From: Candidatus Symbiobacter mobilis CR
Lineage (GTDB): Bacteria > Pseudomonadota > Gammaproteobacteria > Burkholderiales > Burkholderiaceae_C
DNA length: 64,000 nucleotides
Reading direction: 5' to 3'
Assembly (NCBI RefSeq): GCF_000477435.1
Contig: NC_022576.1
Location: forward strand, 124,001-188,000
This document shows positions 19,461 to 29,157 of the stretch, piece by piece. The position numbers and the translations under genes are program-made. The notes below the pieces were generated by a model, which saw only the letters and a program-made list of their open reading frames with translations, did no database searches and had not been told where the DNA came from. Position 1 is the first letter of the stretch; the number at the start of each line of letters is the position of its first letter.

Positions 19461-20984
19461 ATGATAGACGCCCACTGCACCACAATATCTGATAAACCTA
19501 TCCCAGAGTTTCGGAGCCGGATCATTCTGCTCTCACTATTCTCCGGGTTTGCAGCGAATATGGCTGGAGCGCTGCTTGCGATTTACGCCTCACTGTTTCC
19601 TGCTAATCCGGAAGTAGCTTTATTGCTGGATAACTATCAGCTATGGTTGCTAGTTATCCCATTTGGCAGTACAGCTTGCCTGTATATGCTATACGTGGCA
19701 CCATTGTTTCGAGCAAAAGCTACGGTTGACACGTATCGTGGCAAGATCTTGGATTTTCCACTGTATTTCGTTTTCATCACGATCTTCGGCTGGCTTTCGA
19801 GTTTTTTCCAGGGTGTGATTCTCCTGTGGATCGTTGCTCCGCATCTTCCTTTTCGCGACATCTTGTTGGGAAATTTTGGGGTTTTTGGTATTTCATTCAT
19901 CTCGATGGCAATTGGTTATTTTTTGTTTGAGTACTTGAATCGTACCTATTGGATACCAAAAATTTTTCAAAACCGGCTTGAATATTATAAAGACCAGTTC
20001 CAACCATCGATCCATGCAAAATTCCGTATCTACCATCTTGGTTTTTCGGTAGCGCCGATCATTTTTCTCGGCTGGATCATTGCTTGGATAGATAGTAATC
20101 ATCAAATTATTTCTGATGCGCAGTATGCTTATATATTGATATTTATTATATTTATTATTGTCACCGGAACAAAAATTACAGGCATATTTTCTAGGTTGTT
20201 CCAGGTTCCGTTGTTGCAAGCCAGGGCAGCAACTGACCGCATTGCCGCAGGTGACTTCGACGTCAATGTCACTGTGCATTCTTGCGACGAGTTGGGGGTA
20301 TTGGGAGAGCGAATCAATGACATGGCTGCCAATCTCAAGGGGAATGCAGCCCACATCCAACAACTTCATCAAGAACTAGAACAGACCCAGAGGGAAGTCA
20401 TATTCACCATGGGAGCCATTGGTGAGTCGCGTAGCAAAGAGACAGGAAATCATGTTAAGCGGGTTGCTGAATACTCCTGCCTACTGGCCAAGGCATATAA
20501 CCTGAGTATTGACCAGGCGGAGCTTCTAAAACAAGTCAGTCCGATGCATGACATTGGAAAGGTTGCCATTCCTGATGCCATCCTCAACAAGCCGGGTCGA
20601 CTGAGTTCCGAGGAATTTGCAGTGATGAAGACTCACGCCAGCATCGGTTATGAGATGCTATGCCATAGCAGTCGGAAACTTCTGAAGGCCGCTGCCATAG
20701 TGGCCCACCAACATCACGAAAAGTTCGATGGAAGTGGATATCCAGTAGGTTTGGTTGGCGAGCAGATTCACATTTATGGCCGCATTACTGCGGTTGCCGA
20801 TGTTTTTGATGCCCTGGGTAGTGCGAGGGTCTACAAACCTGCTTGGCGTGACGAGGATATATATGCATTGTTTCGTGAACAAAGTGGACGGCATTTCGAT
20901 CCCCGGTTGATCGAACTATTTTTCGCCAACCTTGACGGTATTCTGACAATTCGCAAAAAATTTGCAGATATAGAAAATTACTAA
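19461..20984 (+). CDS. Membrane HAMP / HD-GYP protein (c-di-GMP phosphodiesterase)
   Basis: A 507-residue protein with about six hydrophobic helices between residues 20 and 250, a HAMP-like linker (about 255-305: ARAATDRIAAGDFDVNV, DELGVLGERINDMA), a short coiled coil, and a C-terminal HD-GYP domain (about 315-495). The HD is in MHDIGKVAIPD and the GYP in HHEKFDGSGYPVGL, both intact, so c-di-GMP hydrolysis to GMP is expected. It stands alone in its orientation with 159 bp of AT-rich DNA upstream and 179 bp downstream holding nothing recognisable. The membrane part may sense a hydrophobic or periplasmic signal. Confidence 0.88.
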   Translation: MIDAHCTTISDKPIPEFRSRIILLSLFSGFAANMAGALLAIYASLFPANPEVALLLDNYQLWLLVIPFGSTACLYMLYVAPLFRAKATVDTYRGKILDFPLYFVFITIFGWLSSFFQGVILLWIVAPHLPFRDILLGNFGVFGISFISMAIGYFLFEYLNRTYWIPKIFQNRLEYYKDQFQPSIHAKFRIYHLGFSVAPIIFLGWIIAWIDSNHQIISDAQYAYILIFIIFIIVTGTKITGIFSRLFQVPLLQARAATDRIAAGDFDVNVTVHSCDELGVLGERINDMAANLKGNAAHIQQLHQELEQTQREVIFTMGAIGESRSKETGNHVKRVAEYSCLLAKAYNLSIDQAELLKQVSPMHDIGKVAIPDAILNKPGRLSSEEFAVMKTHASIGYEMLCHSSRKLLKAAAIVAHQHHEKFDGSGYPVGLVGEQIHIYGRITAVADVFDALGSARVYKPAWRDEDIYALFREQSGRHFDPRLIELFFANLDGILTIRKKFADIENY

Positions 20985-21163
20985 ACAATAATCAGAATTC
21001 AGGTTCTTCTCAGACATGCTCAGACGATGTCCCCCTGTATGTTCGACTAAACTATGTTACCATTCATCGAACCCCCGGATACGTGACCCGTTCTTCCGGT
21101 GGTGTGGGAGGAGGGAGCTGCGAGGTTTTTCCCTATCCCGATTAGCCATCATCAGGAGCATCC

Positions 21164-21772
21164 GTGCAGAAGATTGATATCAAGAAAGAACTAAAGCATC
21201 TTTACCAACCATCCGTAAAGGAAGTGGTTCAGGTTGAGGTACCAACCTTCCAGTTCCTCATGGTCGATGGTGAAGGTGATCCCAACACATCACAAGAATA
21301 TGCCCAGGCAGTGGAAGCTCTATTCTCTGTTTCCTACACGGCAAAGTTCATTGTGAAAAAGGGGGCACAAGGAATGGACTACGCAGTCATGCCACTCGAG
21401 GGGCTTTGGTGGGCAGATGACATGTCTGCGTTTAGTACCAACGACAAGAAAATGTGGAAATGGACAATGATGATTATGCAGCCGTACTTCGTGGAAGATG
21501 TAGTCATTGAGGCTGCTATTTCCGAGGTCAAGATCAAGAAAGGCCTTCCGGCTATCGGAAAACTTCGGATGGAAAAGTTTTCGGAAGGTTTGTGCGCCCA
21601 AGTTCTTCACATTGGGCCATTTTCGGAAGAAGGGCCAACGATAGAGCGCCTCCATGGTTTTATCGACGCACGAACAGGCCGAGCTGGGAAGCACCATGAG
21701 ATTTACCTAAGTGATATACGACGCACCGATCCAACGAAATGGAAAACAATCATCCGTCAACCCATGAAGTGA
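21164..21772 (+). CDS. GyrI-like small-molecule-binding domain protein
   Basis: A 202-residue cytoplasmic protein of the GyrI-like (COG4832-type) family, a SHS2-fold ligand-binding domain related to the effector domains of multidrug regulators. The family profile appears in FQFLMVDGEGDPNTSQEY at the start, YAVMPLEGLWW in the middle and LHIGPFSEEGPTIERLH near the C-terminus, ending at EIYLSDIRRTDPTKW. No DNA-binding domain is present. The GTG start is supported by AGGAG five bases upstream. No partner gene is adjacent. Function in the cell is unknown. Confidence 0.8.
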   Translation: MQKIDIKKELKHLYQPSVKEVVQVEVPTFQFLMVDGEGDPNTSQEYAQAVEALFSVSYTAKFIVKKGAQGMDYAVMPLEGLWWADDMSAFSTNDKKMWKWTMMIMQPYFVEDVVIEAAISEVKIKKGLPAIGKLRMEKFSEGLCAQVLHIGPFSEEGPTIERLHGFIDARTGRAGKHHEIYLSDIRRTDPTKWKTIIRQPMK

Positions 21773-22052
21773 TGGCTACCACTACATTTGAAGCGACCTG
21801 CGCAAAAAGCAGCGTCAGTGCCTCAACTTGACGATAGACTGCGCATTCGGAGACGAGGAGCTGGCCTTTCCTTTCAGCGATTTCGATGGTAAGGCATATT
21901 TATCACAATGTGAAATTTGCTTAGAATGTCAGAAAAATGTCTACGATGCGGTATGCAAGTCAGACGGACGGCGGCGACAGAGCGGCAGTAGCAACGATCG
22001 ACGTGGATGACCGCCGACGGTTACTCTTTATGTGAGCTATCAGGAGGAAATG

Positions 22053-22226
22053 ATGAGTACAGTACTTTGGGAAAATTATCTCCTCAATAATGGCGAGGTG
22101 GCATCTGATGAAAGTGATAAGTGGGCACTGTTCAAGCACGTTGACAAGCCCGACAAATTGGCGAGCGTAGCGGGGCTGGAGCCGTTTTCCAGTCTGCTTG
22201 ATCAAACCGATATTCAACCCAGATAG
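22053..22226 (+). pseudogene. Hypothetical gene truncated by the miniature element
   Basis: Starts with ATG 22053 behind a strong AGGAGG (5-nt spacing) and encodes MSTVLWENYLLNNGEVASDE and KWALFKHVDKPDKLASVAGL before running into the element at 22217, whose first codons supply the last residues PR and the stop. The good translation signal implies a once-real gene of unknown function cut at about residue 55. The 277 bp upstream, back to 21773, contain nothing I can assign. Confidence 0.55.
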
Positions 22227-22391
22227 TCCATGAGGCGCACCTTCGGTGCTGTTTGCGTGTAGGCGGCGCATTGGCGGCCATTTTTGCTCTTCTTCGTTGT
22301 TCATAGCGCAAGCTATGCACGCCTCAGTCAGGCCAAAACTGCCTCGCCACTGCATCCACCTGCCCTGCAAACCCTCATGGACTATCTGGGT
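22217..22391 (+). mobile_element. Miniature inverted-repeat element, copy 1 (175 bp)
   Basis: Bounded by perfect 19-bp terminal inverted repeats ACCCAGATAGTCCATGAGG and flanked by the direct repeat TCA (22214-22216 and 22392-22394). No ORF of its own. The interior contains a small hairpin (ATAGCGCAAGCTAT) and a CCTGCCCTGCAAACCCTCATGG end shared with copy 2 at 29261, which lies in inverted orientation. Confidence 0.85.
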
Positions 22392-22429
22392 TCAAGCGGG
22401 TCCATGCACTGTGTGCGTCGCTGACCACG

Positions 22430-22722
22430 TGTACCAGACGGGCAGGTCTTCCAGGTGTTTTTGCCGTTTATGCGGCACGGGGCAAAGAATTTCGGGGCCA
22501 TCAATGCGCAGGTGTGACCGAACTTGGCACACTGCCTGGCCCCGTGGTGGGCACCGCGCAGGCTTCCAGGCTAATCAGGCTGGTGGGCACATTGGCAATG
22601 AGATCAAGCAGCTTGGCGTGCGTAACCTGGGGGCGCATCAGCACAGCTTGGCCAGTTTCGTCCACACCATGCGCAACAGTGACGTTTTTGGTCACGTCCA
22701 TGCCTACGGTTACGATAGTCAT
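22430..22722 (-). pseudogene. IS110-family transposase N-terminal fragment, frameshifted
   Basis: The minus frame from ATG 22722 reads MTIVTVGMDVTKNVTVAHGVDETGQ, the start of IS110-type DEDD transposases. It continues through LLDLIANVPTSLISLEAC, then shifts frame to AHHGARQCAKFGHTC and APKFFAPCR, where homology ends. The serine-recombinase-like C-terminus is missing. It directly abuts copy 1 of the miniature element, in a patch of mobile-element debris. Confidence 0.7.
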
Positions 22723-22915
22723 GATCCCCTCGCACGCGAGGGTGGCGGAAAAGATTCGACCCTCGATCATGGCACGCAGTTGCCGTACCCCGCAACCCGG
22801 ACAGCGTGCGGCTCGCTTGCGACGCGGAAGTCTTTGGCATTCGTTACAAAAATATTAATACAAATATAAATGTCATTACAACCAACGTTCTATCGGTATC
22901 CATTTCTAGGAAAAA

Positions 22916-23317
22916 ATGCCCTCAGTAGTTCCAGTACATGAAATCGAATTTACGGCCATTCGCGCTCAAGGGCCAGGTGGTCAAAATGTAAATAAGGTTT
23001 CTAGTGCGGTTCAACTTCGATTTGATATTACAGCATCTTCGCTGCCAGAGGAAGTAAAAGAAAAGTTGCTTGCGCTTCCGGGAAAGAGAGTTAGTAAAGA
23101 TGGAATATTGATAATCAAAGCGCAAACATCCAGAAATCAAGAAAATAATAGGATCAATGCAATTGTAAGACTAGAAAAAATTATTGCGGATGCGATGCAT
23201 ACACCAAGACCGCGCCGTCCGACGAAACCAACGTTTGCATCCAAGCAACGCCGACTGAAAGAGAAATTTCTCCGATCAGAAGTCAAAATGACCAGAAAGA
23301 AAACAGATGAAGATTAA
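22916..23317 (+). CDS. arfB: Alternative ribosome-rescue factor ArfB (peptidyl-tRNA hydrolase)
   Basis: Releases nascent chains from ribosomes stalled on truncated mRNA. The GGQ catalytic motif is in RAQGPGGQNVNKVSSAVQL near residue 22. The basic C-terminal tail that enters the empty mRNA channel is present (RPTKPTFASKQRRLKEKF). At 133 residues it is ArfB-sized rather than a full release factor. AGG lies just before the ATG. It stands between mobile-element debris and a small conserved gene and is AT-richer than the backbone. Confidence 0.92.
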   Translation: MPSVVPVHEIEFTAIRAQGPGGQNVNKVSSAVQLRFDITASSLPEEVKEKLLALPGKRVSKDGILIIKAQTSRNQENNRINAIVRLEKIIADAMHTPRPRRPTKPTFASKQRRLKEKFLRSEVKMTRKKTDED

Positions 23318-23419
23318 AAACGGGAAGCTGCCTCAATAATTTATAGAAAATAATACAATTTTCGTGCAATTTATCAATAACATTTTATCATAAGAGTTTT
23401 ACAAAACTAATAAATAATT

Positions 23420-23560
23420 ATGGCCATCAAACCAAACTACCAATTTGAGAAACGTCAACGAGAATTAGACAAGAAAAAGAAAAAAACAGAAAAACTGCAA
23501 AAGAAATCGTTATCTACTGATGAACAAAAGAGTCCAAATTCAGTAGAAAAGATTCTATAA
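23420..23560 (+). CDS. Small highly basic conserved protein (46 aa)
   Basis: Encodes MAIKPNYQFEKRQRELDKKK followed by more Lys and a Ser-rich end. Short lysine-rich proteins opening with KPNYQFEKRQRE recur in betaproteobacteria as conserved hypotheticals. More than a third of residues are Lys/Arg, so a nucleic-acid or ribosome association is possible but unproven. It lies 100 bp after arfB and 120 bp before the DUF2157 gene. Confidence 0.7.
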   Translation: MAIKPNYQFEKRQRELDKKKKKTEKLQKKSLSTDEQKSPNSVEKIL

Positions 23561-23682
23561 AAATAAATTCAGTTTTTTGGGGCAATCATGCCTGCAAGCC
23601 ATTGCATTGTACAAGTGGATGTACGTGCGTGGAAGGTGACTGCAAACCAACTTTTGCAGTGAATGAAACGTTAGGAGTTGGC

Positions 23683-24717
23683 ATGGAACTACACCGTAGC
23701 CTCCTGAAAGATGCAACCGAAAACGGTCTGCTCAGCGAGCAGCAGGCGGAACAGCTATGGCAGTTTCTGGCTGAGCGAGGAAAGGATACGCCAAGTTTTA
23801 GCTTTACACACGTTCTTTACTACCTTGGTGGTTTGATTGCCATTGGTGCAATGAGCATATTTATGACGCTCGGGTGGGAACGCTTCGGTGGATGGGGCTT
23901 ATTTTTTATTGCGCTTGCCTATGCTGGTGCGGGCCTGTGGCTCACTGAGTTTTTTTTGTACCGCAGCCGCTTGCTAGTTCCAGCAGGCATCATGGCTACC
24001 TTTGTTGTCGTCCTCACACCCTTGGCGGTATATGGTCTGCAATCCGCACTGGGCTGGTGGGCCGAAGGGAAAGTTTTTCGTGAGTACCACACGCATATTG
24101 ACTGGCGGTGGATATTGATGGAACTCGCCACGCTGGTGAGCGGCGTGGTCATGCTGTCGCGCTATCGCTTGCCGTTTTTGGTCATGCCCATTGCAGTAAC
24201 GCTCTGGTACATCAGTATGGATTTGACTCCCTTTCTGTTCGGTGACACAGACTTGAGGTGGGAGTTGCGCAAATTCGTTTCGCTGTGGTGTGGCTTGCTG
24301 ATCGTACTTCTCGCTTTCTGGGTGGATATTCGGACCCGGCATGACAAGGATTATGCATTTTGGCTTTATTTGTTTGGTGTTATTGCATTCTGGGGCGGAT
24401 TATCGATGATGCACTCAGACAGTGAATTCAATAAATTTGTTTATTTATGCATAAACCTCCTATTGATCGCTGTAGGTGCAATGCTTTCGCGCAGGGTTTT
24501 TGCGGTGTTCGGTGGTCTGGGCGCAGCGGGCTATCTTGGGCATTTGGCCTACAGTGTATTTAAGAACAGCATGATATTCCCATTCATCCTGACAGTCATT
24601 GGCCTTGTGGTTATCTATCTTGGAATTATTTGGCAACGACGCGAGGAGATGATTAGTAGCAAGCTCCGTGAATTACTCCCTCTGCCAGTAAAAGAACTTA
24701 TTGAGAGAAGGCATTGA
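23683..24717 (+). CDS. DUF2157 multi-pass membrane protein
   Basis: A 344-residue protein with a short cytoplasmic N-terminus (MELHRSLLKDATENGLLSE) and eight to ten hydrophobic helices, for example YYLGGLIAIGAMSIFM and FPFILTVIGLVVIYLGI. The N-terminal helix-turn plus many TMs is the DUF2157 layout; no enzymatic function is established. ATG 23683 was chosen because AGGAG lies five bases upstream; the frame is open for another 27 codons but those lack a site. The next gene starts close behind it. Confidence 0.75.
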   Translation: MELHRSLLKDATENGLLSEQQAEQLWQFLAERGKDTPSFSFTHVLYYLGGLIAIGAMSIFMTLGWERFGGWGLFFIALAYAGAGLWLTEFFLYRSRLLVPAGIMATFVVVLTPLAVYGLQSALGWWAEGKVFREYHTHIDWRWILMELATLVSGVVMLSRYRLPFLVMPIAVTLWYISMDLTPFLFGDTDLRWELRKFVSLWCGLLIVLLAFWVDIRTRHDKDYAFWLYLFGVIAFWGGLSMMHSDSEFNKFVYLCINLLLIAVGAMLSRRVFAVFGGLGAAGYLGHLAYSVFKNSMIFPFILTVIGLVVIYLGIIWQRREEMISSKLRELLPLPVKELIERRH

Positions 24718-24733
24718 TTCGTGCAGTCGTTTG

Positions 24734-27700
24734 ATGGATGCAAGTATTAATTCTATAGTGATGCCGTGTATGAAAAAGATAAAAACTGCCCCAGTCAAAA
24801 CAACTGTTGCATCTGATATAGAAGAACCAACATCGCATAGAGATGCCTTTCCCATTGTGGGCATCGGGGCTTCGGCTGGGGGGCTGGCAGCTTTTGAGGC
24901 ATTCTTTTCCGGCATGCCTGCGGATACCGAACCGGGGATGGCTTTTGTGCTGGTGCAGCACCTGGCTCCGGACCACAAGAGCATCCTCACCGACTTGATC
25001 CGGCGCTACACCCGCATGCAGGCTTTCGAGGTCGAGGACGGCATGCCAGTTCGGATCAACTGCGCCTACATCATCCCGCCCAATTTCGATATGGCGTTTT
25101 TGAACGGCGCACTGCAACTGCTGAAGCCTGTGGCACCGCACGGCCAGCGCATGCCCATCGATTTCTTTTTCCGGTCGCTGGCGCAGGACCAGCACGAGCG
25201 AGCCATTGGCGTGGTGCTCTCTGGCACTGGCAGTGACGGAACCTTGGGCTTGCGGTCCATCAAAGGCGAGGGTGGCATGGTCATGGCCCAGAACCCGGAA
25301 TCCACCGAATATGACGGCATGCCGCGCAGCGCCATCGCTACGGGCCTGGTGGATTACGAACTGCCGCCGACCGAAATGCCCGCCCAGCTTATCGCTTATG
25401 CGACCCATGCCTTCGGCAAGCCGCCCCGGCCCGCGACCCCGACGCCCCGGGTGGAGAGCGCGCTGAAAAAAATCTTTGTCCATCTGCGCGCCCAGACTGG
25501 CCACGACTTTTCCCAGTACAAGCCTTCCACGATTCAGCGGCGCATCGAACGGCGCATGGCTGTGCATCAGTTGGTCAGCATGGACAGCTACGCCAAGTTC
25601 GTCCAGCAGACACCCGAGGAAGTGGATGCGCTGTTTCGCGACATGTTGATCGGCGTAACGAATTTCTTCCGCGACCCCGAAGCATTCAAGGCCCTGGAGG
25701 GGCAAGTCATCCCCAAGCTCTTTGCCGGCAAGGGCGCTGACGACGCCATTCGCGTCTGGGTGCCGGGCTGTTCCACCGGCGAGGAGGCATATTCCCTGGC
25801 AATTTTGCTGGCCGAGCGCCAGGAGGCGCTAAAACAGTGCTTCGACGTGCAGGTCTTTGCCACCGACATCGACAGCCACGCCGTTGCCGTGGCCCGCGTC
25901 GGCATCTATCCGGCATCCATAGCCGCCGACCTTACGCCGGAACGACTGGCGCGTTTTTTCACGATCGAGCCGGGCGGCGGTGCCTACCGGGTACACAAAA
26001 GCATCCGCGACTTGCTGGTTTTTGCCGAGCAGAATGTCATCAAGGACCCTCCCTTTTCCAAGCTCGACCTGATCAGTTGTCGCAACCTGCTGATTTATCT
26101 GGACGGGGAGTTGCAGAAAAAGCTGATCCCGCTGTTTCACTATGCCATGAACCCCGGCAGGTATCTCTTTCTGGGGACTTCGGAAACCGTGAGCGAGTTC
26201 GGCGGTCTCTTTGCCACCCTGGATCGCAAGCAGAAGATATTTCAGCGCAAGGAAGACTTTCTTGGCTCCCGGCGCGCAGGACTAGGCCGGTTGCTGCAGC
26301 CCATGATGGTCGTTGATGCGGCGACGCCGCAGACCGTCGGGAAGCAGCCGACTGCCAGCAAAAAACTACCGCTGCGCGAGCTGACCGAACAGGCTTTGTT
26401 GCAGCAGGTGGTGCAGGCCGGAGTGCTGGTCAACGCGCAGGGCGACATTTTTTATCTCCATGGCCGCACCGGCATGTATCTGGAGCCTGCCCCAGGTGAG
26501 AGCGGCCCCAACAACATTCTGAAAATGGCCCGGGAAGGATTGCGGAACGACCTGACCATTGCCCTGCACAAAGCCATGGCGACCGGGGACACAGTGTGCT
26601 GCCAGGGTTTGCGCGTCAAGACCAACGGTGAATTTACCGCCGTGAACCTGACGGTTCGCCCGGTGGCCGTTGCCCCGGCTTGCACCGAGCCTGGTCGAAG
26701 TACAGCGTTACCCCAGCCCCGGCTGTATCTGGTGATTTTGGAACCGACACAGGAACCGGTCATCCAGGGGCCAGTCGGCAAACCGTCATTGGAAGAACCG
26801 ACGACCGTTGATGATGCCGACGCTCGCATCGCCGGGCTTAAGCAGGAGCTGCGGGCCAAGGAGGAGTATCTCCAGACCGCCAACGAAGAACTGGAGACCT
26901 CCAACGAAGAGCTGAAATCCTCCAACGAAGAGATGCAGTCGGTGAACGAGGAACTGCAATCCACCAATGAGGAGCTGGAGACTTCCAAGGAGGAGCTGCA
27001 ATCGGTCAATGAGGAGCTGGCCACGGTCAACGCCGAGTTGCAAACCAAGGTGGCCGACTTGTCGCGGGCCATCAATGACATGAGCAACCTGCTGGCCGGA
27101 ACCGGCATCGCCACGGTTTTCGTGGACCACCAAGTGCGCCTTTTGCGCTTCACCCCCGCCGCCACGAAAATCATCAACCTGATTCAGAGCGACATCGGCA
27201 GGCCGGTGGGCCACATTGTTTCCAACCTGCCCGGCTACGGCACGCTGATAGCGGATATCAAGGCGGTGCTCGATACCCTGATTCCCAGGGAGGCTGAAGT
27301 GCAGACCGCCGAGGGCCGGTGGTACCTTATGCGCATCCTGCCCTACCGCACCATGGACAACGTCATTGAGGGCGCGGTGCTCACCTTTGTAGACATCACG
27401 ACGGCGCGAAAACTGCAAGATGTGCTGTGGTCGAACGAAGAAAGGCTGCGGGTCGTCCTCCAGAGTACGACGATCACCTTGAGCAATCAAGACGTGGGGC
27501 TGCGCTATACCTGGATTCATAACCCCAACCTCGGATTGAAGGGGGAACAGATCATCGGCAAAACCGACGCCGATCTTTTGTCTGTAGAGGATGCCGCCGT
27601 ATTGACGGCCCTCAAGCAACAGGTGCTGGACAGCGGAAAAGGCCTGCGGCAAAAAGTATTGATGACTGTTGATGGCAAAGCCTTGGTGTATGACCTCACA

Positions 27701-27826
27701 ATCGAACCGTTGCGCGATGCAGCCGGCTCGGTTGTCGGCCTTACTTGCGCATCCCTAGATGTCACCGGGCAGCAAGGCGGGGAGCCCCCCGCAGAAATCC
27801 ATCAACACGAGGAAAAGCCATGCTAG
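24734..27826 (+). CDS. CheB-CheR-PAS fusion protein (methylesterase/methyltransferase sensory hybrid)
   Basis: About 1030 residues. Order: CheB methylesterase domain with GASAGG (Ser), VQHLAP (His) and SGTGSDG (Asp); CheR methyltransferase domain with FFRDPEAF, WVPGCSTGEEAYS and SCRNLLIYLD; a long coiled coil of repeated NEELETSNEEL-type heptads (about 715-800); then PAS domains. There is no receiver domain. Proteins like this pair with histidine kinases, often in light or stress signalling. The first plausible ATG is 24734; 24761 and 24770 are alternatives and none has a clear ribosome-binding site. The stop overlaps the next kinase gene by 7 bp. Confidence 0.9.
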   Translation: MDASINSIVMPCMKKIKTAPVKTTVASDIEEPTSHRDAFPIVGIGASAGGLAAFEAFFSGMPADTEPGMAFVLVQHLAPDHKSILTDLIRRYTRMQAFEVEDGMPVRINCAYIIPPNFDMAFLNGALQLLKPVAPHGQRMPIDFFFRSLAQDQHERAIGVVLSGTGSDGTLGLRSIKGEGGMVMAQNPESTEYDGMPRSAIATGLVDYELPPTEMPAQLIAYATHAFGKPPRPATPTPRVESALKKIFVHLRAQTGHDFSQYKPSTIQRRIERRMAVHQLVSMDSYAKFVQQTPEEVDALFRDMLIGVTNFFRDPEAFKALEGQVIPKLFAGKGADDAIRVWVPGCSTGEEAYSLAILLAERQEALKQCFDVQVFATDIDSHAVAVARVGIYPASIAADLTPERLARFFTIEPGGGAYRVHKSIRDLLVFAEQNVIKDPPFSKLDLISCRNLLIYLDGELQKKLIPLFHYAMNPGRYLFLGTSETVSEFGGLFATLDRKQKIFQRKEDFLGSRRAGLGRLLQPMMVVDAATPQTVGKQPTASKKLPLRELTEQALLQQVVQAGVLVNAQGDIFYLHGRTGMYLEPAPGESGPNNILKMAREGLRNDLTIALHKAMATGDTVCCQGLRVKTNGEFTAVNLTVRPVAVAPACTEPGRSTALPQPRLYLVILEPTQEPVIQGPVGKPSLEEPTTVDDADARIAGLKQELRAKEEYLQTANEELETSNEELKSSNEEMQSVNEELQSTNEELETSKEELQSVNEELATVNAELQTKVADLSRAINDMSNLLAGTGIATVFVDHQVRLLRFTPAATKIINLIQSDIGRPVGHIVSNLPGYGTLIADIKAVLDTLIPREAEVQTAEGRWYLMRILPYRTMDNVIEGAVLTFVDITTARKLQDVLWSNEERLRVVLQSTTITLSNQDVGLRYTWIHNPNLGLKGEQIIGKTDADLLSVEDAAVLTALKQQVLDSGKGLRQKVLMTVDGKALVYDLTIEPLRDAAGSVVGLTCASLDVTGQQGGEPPAEIHQHEEKPC

Positions 27827-29016
27827 ACAAAAGGGAAAAATCCGGGCAGACGCCCGGCGATGCCGCAGCGATGCGCCAACAGGCCGAGGAGCAAGCCCGG
27901 TCGATCGAGTCGACCATCCAGTCCCCGCAAGCCCCCGAAGAAATTCAGCGGGTGTTCCACGAATTGCGGGTGCATCAGATTGAGCTGGAGATGCAAAACG
28001 AGGAGCTGCGCAGGGCACAGACAGAGATCGAAGCTGGGCGGGCGCGCTATTACGACCTCTATGACCTGGCCCCGGTGGGGTACTGCACGCTGTCCGAAAA
28101 GGGACTGATTCTGGAGGCCAACCTCACGGCAGCCACGCTGCTGGGCGTGTCTTGCGGCGCGATGGTAAAGCAACCGCTTTCCCGCTTTATCTTCAAGGAA
28201 GACCAAGACATCTACTACCTGCACCGTAAGAAGCTCTTTGAAAAGGGCGAACATCAGGAATGCGAACTGCGGCTGGTCCAGTCGGACGGTGCGCTATTTT
28301 GGGCTCATTTGACTGCAACGGCTACCCAGTCGGAAGATGGCGCGACGGTCTGCCGCGTAGTGCTGACCGACATTACCGAGCAGAAGAACGCAGAGGAAGA
28401 AATACAAAAACAACTCTGCGAAAAAGAGATTCTGTTGAGAGAAGTCCATCACCGTGTCAAAAACAATATTGCCAGTATTGAAAATCTTTTATCATTTCAG
28501 GCAGGGTCAACGGCGAATTCTGAAGTGTCCCTCGCACTTCAGGATGCTATTTCTCGTGTGCAAAGTATGCGCATTCTGTACGATAATCTATTGATGACAG
28601 ATGATTATAATGAAATACCAATTCGCAGTTATACGGAAAACCTTATTGATTCATTTGTTGCGGTATTTATTTTAAAAAATAATATCACCATTGAAAGATA
28701 TATTGCAAATTTTGAAATCAATTCCAATAAAGCAATTTCTATCGGAATTATTATCAATGAGCTTTTGACTAATATTATCAAATACGCATTCAAAGGCCGT
28801 GACAAAGGCGTAGTTTCTGTCTCTATTGATAAAATTGATAATACGGTAATTATTGTTATTCAGGATAATGGTATTGGTATGGATGAAAGTGTTATGAAAA
28901 ACAAATTACCCGGGTTTGGGCTTACTATCGTTAAAATGCTGGTGAAGCATTTAAATGGAACATATAGTATTGTGAATGAAAATGGAACGAGGAATATTAT
29001 AAAATTCAAAATATAG
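27820..29016 (+). CDS. PAS sensor histidine kinase, HisKA_2 type
   Basis: A 398-residue soluble kinase. N-terminal coiled coil (RVHQIELEMQNEELRRAQ), PAS domain (about 85-195), HisKA_2 dimerisation domain with the phospho-acceptor EVHHRVKNN near residue 210, and HATPase with NELLTNIIKYAF, DNGIGMDE and GFGLTIVKML. The ATG at 27820 follows GAGGAAAAG and overlaps the CheB-CheR stop, so the two are co-translated and probably one signalling unit. No response regulator follows. The first 570 bp are GC-rich, while the kinase half from about 28390 is strikingly AT-rich, suggesting a domain swap. Confidence 0.9.
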   Translation: MLDKREKSGQTPGDAAAMRQQAEEQARSIESTIQSPQAPEEIQRVFHELRVHQIELEMQNEELRRAQTEIEAGRARYYDLYDLAPVGYCTLSEKGLILEANLTAATLLGVSCGAMVKQPLSRFIFKEDQDIYYLHRKKLFEKGEHQECELRLVQSDGALFWAHLTATATQSEDGATVCRVVLTDITEQKNAEEEIQKQLCEKEILLREVHHRVKNNIASIENLLSFQAGSTANSEVSLALQDAISRVQSMRILYDNLLMTDDYNEIPIRSYTENLIDSFVAVFILKNNITIERYIANFEINSNKAISIGIIINELLTNIIKYAFKGRDKGVVSVSIDKIDNTVIIVIQDNGIGMDESVMKNKLPGFGLTIVKMLVKHLNGTYSIVNENGTRNIIKFKI

Positions 29017-29157
29017 TTCTCATGCCACATGCTTCCCCCCGTCTATGGACTTCGGCAAACTATAGGTGGAATGCGTGGTATGTACAGATTAAATGATAAT
29101 TTTGTAACTGCTCAATAGGTTATGGAGAGATAGCCGGAGATAGAAGAAGTGTATCAA

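Noticed and set aside
21828..22010. 60-codon frame before the truncated gene
   Set aside because: Starts with TTG, lacks a ribosome-binding site and resembles nothing recognised; the next ATG with AGGAGG is the credible gene.
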